Shown piece after piece: positions 59,222-64,000 of a DNA stretch of 64,000 bases. The notes below the pieces were generated by a model. The model was not told where the DNA came from and ran no database searches. It worked only from the letters and a program-made list of their open reading frames with translations. The stretch is from NCBI GenBank assembly GCA_019358875.1, contig JAHHIF010000029.1, positions 1 to 64,000 on the forward strand, in the 5' to 3' direction. Both the position numbers and the translations under genes were made by a program. Source of the stretch: Symplocastrum torsivum CPER-KK1. GTDB taxonomy: Bacteria > Cyanobacteriota > Cyanobacteriia > Cyanobacteriales > Coleofasciculaceae. How positions within the stretch are numbered: the first letter of the stretch is position 1; every line of letters begins with the position of its first letter.

Positions 59222-60739
59222 ATGATTAGCATTAGACCCGACGAAATCAGCAGTATTATTCGGCAGCAAATTGAACAATACGACCAAGACGTTAAGCCCA
59301 CTAACGTTGGTACCGTCTTACAAGTTGGTGACGGCATTGCCCGGATTTATGGCTTGGACAAGTGCATGTCTGGGGAATTGGTTGAGTTTGAAGATGGTGA
59401 GGTTGGTCTTGCCCTCAACTTGGAAGAAGACAATGTCGGTGCCGTATTGATGGGCGATGGTCGCGGCATCCAAGAAGGTAGCCCCGTTACGGCGACTGGT
59501 AAGATTGCCCAGGTGCCAGTGGGAGAAGCCTTGATTGGTCGCGTAGTCGATGCCCTAGCTCGTCCGATTGACGGTAAGGGAGACATTCAGTCAAGTGAAT
59601 CGCGTCTAATCGAATCGATGGCTCCAGGGATTATCGCACGACGTTCAGTTCATGAACCGATGCAAACGGGAATCACCGCTATTGACGCAATGATTCCAAT
59701 CGGACGGGGACAGCGAGAGCTGATTATTGGTGACCGCCAAACTGGAAAAACCTCCATTGCCGTTGACACCATCCTCAACCAGAAAGAGGAAGACGTTATT
59801 TGTGTTTACGTCGCGATTGGTCAGAAGGCGTCTACTGTTGCCCAGGTGGTGGATGTGCTTCAGGAACGAGGCGCATTAGATTACACAATTGTGGTTGCTG
59901 CGAATGCCAACGACCCTGCCACTCTTCAGTACTTAGCTCCTTACACAGGGGCGACAATTGCTGAATACTTCATGTACAAGGGTAAGGCAACTCTAATCAT
60001 TTACGACGACCTTTCTAAGCAAGCGCAAGCTTATCGCCAGATGTCTCTGCTACTACGTCGCCCACCCGGTCGCGAAGCTTATCCTGGAGACGTTTTCTAC
60101 ATCCACTCACGCTTACTCGAACGGGCGGCAAAGCTGAGTGATGACCTGGGTGGAGGCAGCATGACGGCTCTGCCAATTATTGAAACCCAAGCGGGTGACG
60201 TTTCGGCATACATCCCCACCAACGTGATTTCGATTACGGATGGTCAGATCTTCCTAACTTCAGACTTATTCAACTCTGGCTTGCGTCCAGCCGTTAACCC
60301 TGGTATTTCTGTATCACGAGTGGGTTCTGCCGCGCAAACCAAAGCAATGAAGAAGGTTGCGGGTAAATTGAAGCTGGAACTGGCGCAGTTTGATGATTTG
60401 CAAGCCTTTGCTCAGTTTGCTTCAGATTTAGACAAGGCGACGCAAGACCAGTTGGCACGAGGTCAGCGCTTGAGGGAACTCTTGAAGCAGCCTCAATACT
60501 CACCGCTATCAGTAGCTGAGCAAGTGGCTGTTGTATATGCAGGTCTGAATGGCTATCTGGATGACATTGCTGTTGAGAAAGTCGCCGACTTTGCCAAAGG
60601 GCTGCGTGAATACTTGAAAACCAGCAAGCCGCAGTACATGGACATCCTTCGGAATACGAAGCAGCTCAATGATGAGGCGGAAGGCATTCTGAAGGAATCG
60701 ATCGCAGAATACAAGCAGACCTTCCTCGTATCGGTGTAA
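59222..60739 (+). CDS. atpA: ATP synthase F1 subunit alpha
   Basis: The 505-aa subunit has the nucleotide-binding P-loop GDRQTGKTSIAVD (about 170-182). It also has LALNLEEDNVGAVLMGDG, the signature PAVNPGISVSRVGSAAQ and the Walker B-like LIIYDDLSKQAQAYRQMSLL. The length is normal. The beta and epsilon genes are not in this cluster, as is standard for cyanobacteria, where they form a second operon. Confidence 0.98.
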   Translation: MISIRPDEISSIIRQQIEQYDQDVKPTNVGTVLQVGDGIARIYGLDKCMSGELVEFEDGEVGLALNLEEDNVGAVLMGDGRGIQEGSPVTATGKIAQVPVGEALIGRVVDALARPIDGKGDIQSSESRLIESMAPGIIARRSVHEPMQTGITAIDAMIPIGRGQRELIIGDRQTGKTSIAVDTILNQKEEDVICVYVAIGQKASTVAQVVDVLQERGALDYTIVVAANANDPATLQYLAPYTGATIAEYFMYKGKATLIIYDDLSKQAQAYRQMSLLLRRPPGREAYPGDVFYIHSRLLERAAKLSDDLGGGSMTALPIIETQAGDVSAYIPTNVISITDGQIFLTSDLFNSGLRPAVNPGISVSRVGSAAQTKAMKKVAGKLKLELAQFDDLQAFAQFASDLDKATQDQLARGQRLRELLKQPQYSPLSVAEQVAVVYAGLNGYLDDIAVEKVADFAKGLREYLKTSKPQYMDILRNTKQLNDEAEGILKESIAEYKQTFLVSV

Positions 60740-60756
60740 CTAGTTGTTGGTTATTG

Positions 60757-60826
60757 GTTGTTTGTTGTTAGGAAAAAACTCTAACAACAAGCAACAAACA
60801 ACAAACAGCAAACAACAAACAACAAG
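60757..60826. repeat. CAACAAA heptamer array and hairpin between atpA and the gamma gene
   Basis: Six heptamers (CAACAAG, CAACAAA, CAACAAA, CAGCAAA, CAACAAA, CAACAAG) run from 60785 to 60826, three bases before ATG 60830. TTGTTGTTAG at 60762-60771 pairs perfectly with CTAACAACAA at 60781-60790, and the stem extends to 60757/60795 with one G-T pair. No Shine-Dalgarno sequence is left for the gamma gene. Confidence 0.85.
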
Positions 60827-60829
60827 ATT

Positions 60830-61777
60830 ATGCCTAATCTAAAATCAATTCGCGATCGCATTCAGTCGGTCAAAAATACCAGAAAAATTACTGAAGCCAT
60901 GCGTCTCGTCGCGGCTGCCAAAGTGCGTCGCGCTCAGGAACAGGTAACGGCTACCCGCCCTTTTGCCGACCGCTTGGCACGAGTTCTCTACGGCTTACAA
61001 AACCGTCTGCAGTTTGAAGAGGCTGATTTACCCCTACTGAGGCAACGGGAAGTCGGAACAGTTGGCATACTCGTCATTACAGGCGATCGGGGTCTGTGTG
61101 GCGCTTATAATACCAACGTTATCCGTCGTGCTGAAAACCGCGCTAAGGAACTCCAGAAAGATGGAATCGACTACAAGTACGTGTTAGTCGGGCGCAAATC
61201 CCTCCAGTACTTCCAACGCCGTGACCAACCGATTAGTGCCAGCTACACAGGCTTGGAGCAGATTCCCACAGCAGCAGAGGCATCAATGATTGCCGATGAA
61301 TTGCTCTCTTTGTTCCTGTCAGAATCTGTAGACCGGGTTGAGTTGGTCTACACGAAGTTTGTCTCCTTGATTAGTTCTCGTCCCGTAATTCAAACCCTAC
61401 TGCCGCTGACGGCACAAGGACTAGAAGTACAAGACGATGAAATCTTTAGATTGACGACTCGTGGTGGCGACTTCGAGGTGACACGGGAGAAAGTCACAGC
61501 AACACAGCGTAGCTTCCCTCGTGACATGATATTTGAGCAAGACCCAGTGCAAATTCTGGACGCTCTCTTGCCACTGTATCTGAACAACCAATTGCTGCGG
61601 GCACTGCAAGAGTCAGCGGCGAGTGAACTAGCTGCCCGGATGACGGCGATGAACAACGCTAGCGATAATGCCTCAGACTTAGTGAAGTCACTCACGTTGT
61701 CTTATAACAAGGCACGGCAAGCAGCAATTACTCAGGAAATCCTGGAAGTTGTAGGCGGTGCGGAAGCACTAGGTTAG
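60830..61777 (+). CDS. atpG: ATP synthase F1 subunit gamma
   Basis: The 315-aa central stalk starts MPNLKSIRDRIQSVKNTRKI and ends with the long C-terminal helix (MTAMNNASDNASDLVKSLTL). The cyanobacterial-type insertion region is present around residues 195-240 (FRLTTRGGDFEVTREKVTAT), without the regulatory Cys pair of plant plastids. The start codon lies only three bases after a CAACAAA array. It ends the operon; the plastid/cyanobacterial name is atpC. Confidence 0.97.
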   Translation: MPNLKSIRDRIQSVKNTRKITEAMRLVAAAKVRRAQEQVTATRPFADRLARVLYGLQNRLQFEEADLPLLRQREVGTVGILVITGDRGLCGAYNTNVIRRAENRAKELQKDGIDYKYVLVGRKSLQYFQRRDQPISASYTGLEQIPTAAEASMIADELLSLFLSESVDRVELVYTKFVSLISSRPVIQTLLPLTAQGLEVQDDEIFRLTTRGGDFEVTREKVTATQRSFPRDMIFEQDPVQILDALLPLYLNNQLLRALQESAASELAARMTAMNNASDNASDLVKSLTLSYNKARQAAITQEILEVVGGAEALG

Positions 61778-62347
61778 ATTACTAACCAAATTATTTTTAA
61801 TAAACTGCTAAAAGCGCTTGGGGTAACTCAGGCGCTTTGTCGTAGTTAGGAAACTCGCACATTATTAATGGCTGTTGCTGTCAAGCCACTATTGATAGCT
61901 TGAACGATGAAGATTCGTAAAAAGATATCTGTTCTGTTTACAGAAATAAATCCTTAAATTTTGCCAACAAGTCTTTGCCTACTAACCTCCCTTTACATTC
62001 TCAAGAAAGCGGTACTCCTAGTTATCGAAATAATGCAAGACCTTCATGAGTGATTGCTCACATCAAGCATGATGAAACTACATTCGCTCCGAAGGAACTT
62101 AAAGAGCTTTGGCTCTAATTTTGAAGTTCAAGTTAGGCTTCAGTTTATAGAAACTTAAACTAACTTAACGTAATCTATATTAAATAGAACGTATAAGTAG
62201 ATACAGAACTTTTCTGAAACTAGACCAAAGCAATTTGCCTCCTCGATACCCATATGGCATGGCTTCATAACCCTGTTGAAGAGTGTCTTGCTGGAGATTT
62301 TGGAGGTGGCATCATTTCAAAAACTTCTAAGCTAACGGAGAAAAAAA
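61778..62347. other. Intergenic region after the atp operon
   Basis: Besides the hairpin at 61810-61838, the 570 bases have no recognisable gene or RNA. The last bases carry CGGAGAAAAAAA before ATG 62348, which acts as a ribosome binding site for the calcium-binding protein. Confidence 0.45.
61810..61838 (+). terminator. Possible atp operon terminator
   Basis: AAAGCGC (61811-61817) pairs with GCGCTTT (61832-61838), with further partial pairing in the loop (TTGGGG against CTCAG). It lies 33 bases beyond the gamma stop. The T-run after the stem is short. Confidence 0.5.
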
Positions 62348-63319
62348 ATGCCTCCTGTAAATGACAATTTCGCTAACAGAATCATTTTGAACGGTGACTC
62401 AGCCAATACCACAGGTACTAATGTGGGGGCTACAGGAGAACCTGGCGAACCTAACCATGCTGGAGTGTCTACTCCTATAGAGTCCGTTTGGTGGACTTGG
62501 ACAGCTCCAGAATCTGGAGAAGTCACAATTGACACGATTGGTAGTAATTATGACACCAGCCTAGCCGTCTATACGGGTTCAGCAGTCAACAGCTTATCTA
62601 CGATCGCAGGCAACGACGATAGCATTAGTCTGATAAGCCAGGTTACCTTTACAGCTACAGCCGGAACAACCTACCAAATTGCTGTTGATGGCTTTTCTGG
62701 AAATGAAGGCTCAATCGGTCTCAATTTCGTGCAATTCGATTCAGTGAGCACCGGAACATCAGACAGCGAGACCCTTTTTGGCACTGTCGGTAACGATAGG
62801 ATTCAGGGTTTTGGTGGCAATGACACGATTTTCGGCAGCGAGGGTGTCAACAATCTCCGGGGTGGCGATGGCGACGACCTTATTTATGGCGGTTCGCAGC
62901 GTGATACGATTTTTGGTGGCTTTGGTAACGATACGATCTACGCCAGTGAGGGGAATAATGCTGTCTTTGGTGATTTGGGGGGCTTTAGTGGTTCGGGCAA
63001 TGACACCATCTACACTGGCTCTGGCAATGATTTCATTGATGGTGGCTTTGGTAGTGACACGATCTTCCTTGGGGGCGGTGAGGATATAGTTGTCCTGCAA
63101 TTCGACTTTTTTGGAGAAGCTGATACTATCAACAACTTCCAGCTTGGTCAAACTACTTTCAGGGTGGGTAGTCTGACTAGCCCTACCAATACGAGCAACC
63201 TGACTATCACTCAAGGCGCAAATGGTGCTGAGATCTCGGCATTCGGAGATGTCCTAGCCGTTGTGGTTGGGACACAAGCTAGCACCTTGACTAACAATCT
63301 CTCTGAGGTTTTCGTGTAG
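62348..63319 (+). CDS. Calcium-binding protein with PPC-like and RTX repeat domains
   Basis: The 323-aa protein has an N-terminal beta domain resembling bacterial pre-peptidase C-terminal domains (SVWWTWTAPESGEVTIDTIG; NYDTSLAVYTGSAVN). From about residue 140 it carries hemolysin-type RTX repeats of the GGxGxDxx type (GNDRIQGFGGNDTIFGSEG; GGDGDDLIYGG; GFGNDTIYAS). There is no N-terminal signal peptide, as expected for type I secretion by C-terminal signal. It is probably an extracellular calcium-stabilised adhesin or surface protein. No secretion genes are adjacent. Confidence 0.85.
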   Translation: MPPVNDNFANRIILNGDSANTTGTNVGATGEPGEPNHAGVSTPIESVWWTWTAPESGEVTIDTIGSNYDTSLAVYTGSAVNSLSTIAGNDDSISLISQVTFTATAGTTYQIAVDGFSGNEGSIGLNFVQFDSVSTGTSDSETLFGTVGNDRIQGFGGNDTIFGSEGVNNLRGGDGDDLIYGGSQRDTIFGGFGNDTIYASEGNNAVFGDLGGFSGSGNDTIYTGSGNDFIDGGFGSDTIFLGGGEDIVVLQFDFFGEADTINNFQLGQTTFRVGSLTSPTNTSNLTITQGANGAEISAFGDVLAVVVGTQASTLTNNLSEVFV

Positions 63320-63338
63320 CCGAATTAGTCTAGTGCAA

Positions 63339-63373
63339 GAAGGCAGAAGATAGGAGGCAGAAGGCGGAAGGAA
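63339..63373. repeat. AGAAGGC heptamer array
   Basis: Five degenerate heptamers (AGAAGGC, AGAAGAT, AGGAGGC, AGAAGGC, GGAAGGA) follow the calcium-binding protein gene. A shorter GAAGGCA array occurs at 39440-39453, just after the hybrid kinase gene. Confidence 0.65.
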
Positions 63374-63472
63374 AGAAAGGTTGTACAATAAGCTTTTTAA
63401 CCTTTTTGAACGGGTGGGTTATTTCTGTCGCGCTGTACTAGTGCCTTCGTAAGCGTTTAGTACAATTGCAAG

Positions 63473-63505
63473 AACTGGGGGATACTTTCTCCCAGTTTTT
63501 ATTTT
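63473..63505 (+). terminator. Rho-independent-type terminator
   Basis: AACTGGG (63473-63479) pairs with CCCAGTT (63491-63497), followed by TTTATTTTT. It lies after the calcium-binding gene and before the Nudix gene. Confidence 0.7.
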
Positions 63506-63580
63506 TCGTCATCGCAGGACTTCCAGTTCAAGAGTTAAAATCTTGCCAAGATATTGCTTGGCTCAGGCTAGGAGAAACTT

Positions 63581-64000
63581 GTGGATTTGAGATGGCTGGA
63601 ATGGGGGAAACAACTACAAGCGATCGCACAAAATGGTCTTACCTACACTGATGGAGTTTTTGATAGGGAACGCTACAAGGCACTACAAGCGCTCGCAGCA
63701 GAAATCTTAGCCACCTATTCCAACGTAGAACCTAGCTACGTCCTCGATCTTTTTGCTCACGAAATCGGCTATGCAACGCCTAAAGTCGTTGTGCGGGGTG
63801 CCGTATTTCGTGACGATACTATCTTGTTAGTAAGGGAACGCGCTGATGGTTGTTGGACATTACCAGGGGGATGGGCTGATGTTGGTGAGTCTGTGCGTGA
63901 AGCCGTCGTCCGAGAAGTGTATGAAGAGTCAGGCTATGAGACACGCGCTACTAAGATGCTAGCAGTTTGCGATCGCAATAAGTACGAATATCCTCCTTCA
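63581..64000 (+). CDS. Nudix hydrolase (5' part, cut by the window end)
   Basis: AGGAG at 63570-63574 lies 6 nt upstream of GTG 63581, and 140 codons remain open to the window end. The first half is the N-terminal domain seen in a subgroup of Nudix proteins (LRWLEWGKQLQAIAQNGLTY). The Nudix box follows: GGWADVGESVREAVVREVYE with EESGY next. VVRGAVFRDDTILLVRERAD and CWTLPGGWA precede it. The substrate is unknown; the layout is like YjhB-type hydrolases. The 3' end lies outside the window. Confidence 0.88.
   Translation, partial: MDLRWLEWGKQLQAIAQNGLTYTDGVFDRERYKALQALAAEILATYSNVEPSYVLDLFAHEIGYATPKVVVRGAVFRDDTILLVRERADGCWTLPGGWADVGESVREAVVREVYEESGYETRATKMLAVCDRNKYEYPPS

Noticed and set aside
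63466..63651. 61-aa plus-strand frame
   Set aside because: It is out of frame with the Nudix gene that begins at 63581 and covers a terminator hairpin.
1..64000. CRISPR arrays and cas genes
   Set aside because: The repeats found are heptamers, octamers, REP palindromes and HIP1; none has repeat-spacer structure of CRISPR type, and no cas-like protein is encoded.

Overview
This window is cyanobacterial chromosomal DNA. The evidence is a complete F0F1 ATP synthase gene run in cyanobacterial order including a b/b' pair, ndhH, a RuBisCO activase with a small-subunit-like tail, the circadian kinase SasA, a Psb32-type TPM protein, a group 2 sigma factor, cyanate hydratase, and very many HIP1 octamers (GCGATCGC). 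Heptanucleotide tandem repeats and long multi-sensor kinases suggest a large-genome filamentous lineage, but no marker here fixes the genus.

Layout. 1-4.7 kb: a small membrane protein, a PanE-like reductase and a U32 peptidase/RlhA-like gene carrying repeat-derived insertions. 4.8-7.3 kb: a UPF0175/DUF3368 toxin-antitoxin pair and a membrane GTPase. 7.6-13.4 kb: a sensor kinase, two DUF937 paralogues with a C-terminal calcium-loop motif, an erythromycin-esterase-like protein and an HPF/cold-shock fusion. 13.5-16.7 kb: a hairpin-rich dispersed element, a divergent MocR regulator/flavin-split-barrel pair with a clear operator, and a RAYT transposase between two REP palindromes. 16.8-22.2 kb: LysR, TrpD-like, rsmH, ndhH, cynS. 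22.3-25.1 kb: the accessory part, with a decayed Rpn/DUF4351 gene, a HIP1 cluster, and an XRE regulator divergent from a tight run of small unknown ORFs with a 26-bp palindromic operator. 25.1-34.9 kb: a GNAT / EreA-like / GH57 operon, sasA, mutY-DUF760, a sigma factor, a histidine phosphatase and glucokinase. 35.3-46.4 kb: a signalling block (ethylene-receptor-like hybrid kinase, orphan sugar-binding lipoprotein, and a receiver / sensor kinase / receiver-GGDEF-EAL operon). 46.6-55.2 kb: YebC, a secreted small protein, SRPBCC, dapB, a membrane protein, cobH followed by a Uma2 fragment, psb32-like, rca and a fasciclin protein. 55.4-61.8 kb: the atp operon. 62.3-64 kb: a PPC/RTX-type calcium-binding protein and the 5' part of a Nudix gene.

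The most unusual thread is repeat DNA. Heptamer arrays fill whole intergenic gaps, sit next to start codons (ATP synthase gamma and a 232-aa membrane protein), form hairpins, and appear to have entered coding sequence in frame at several genes. The best candidate for an undescribed gene system is the XRE plus small-ORF cassette at 23.9-25.05 kb. All calls are from reading the sequence; no searches were run.
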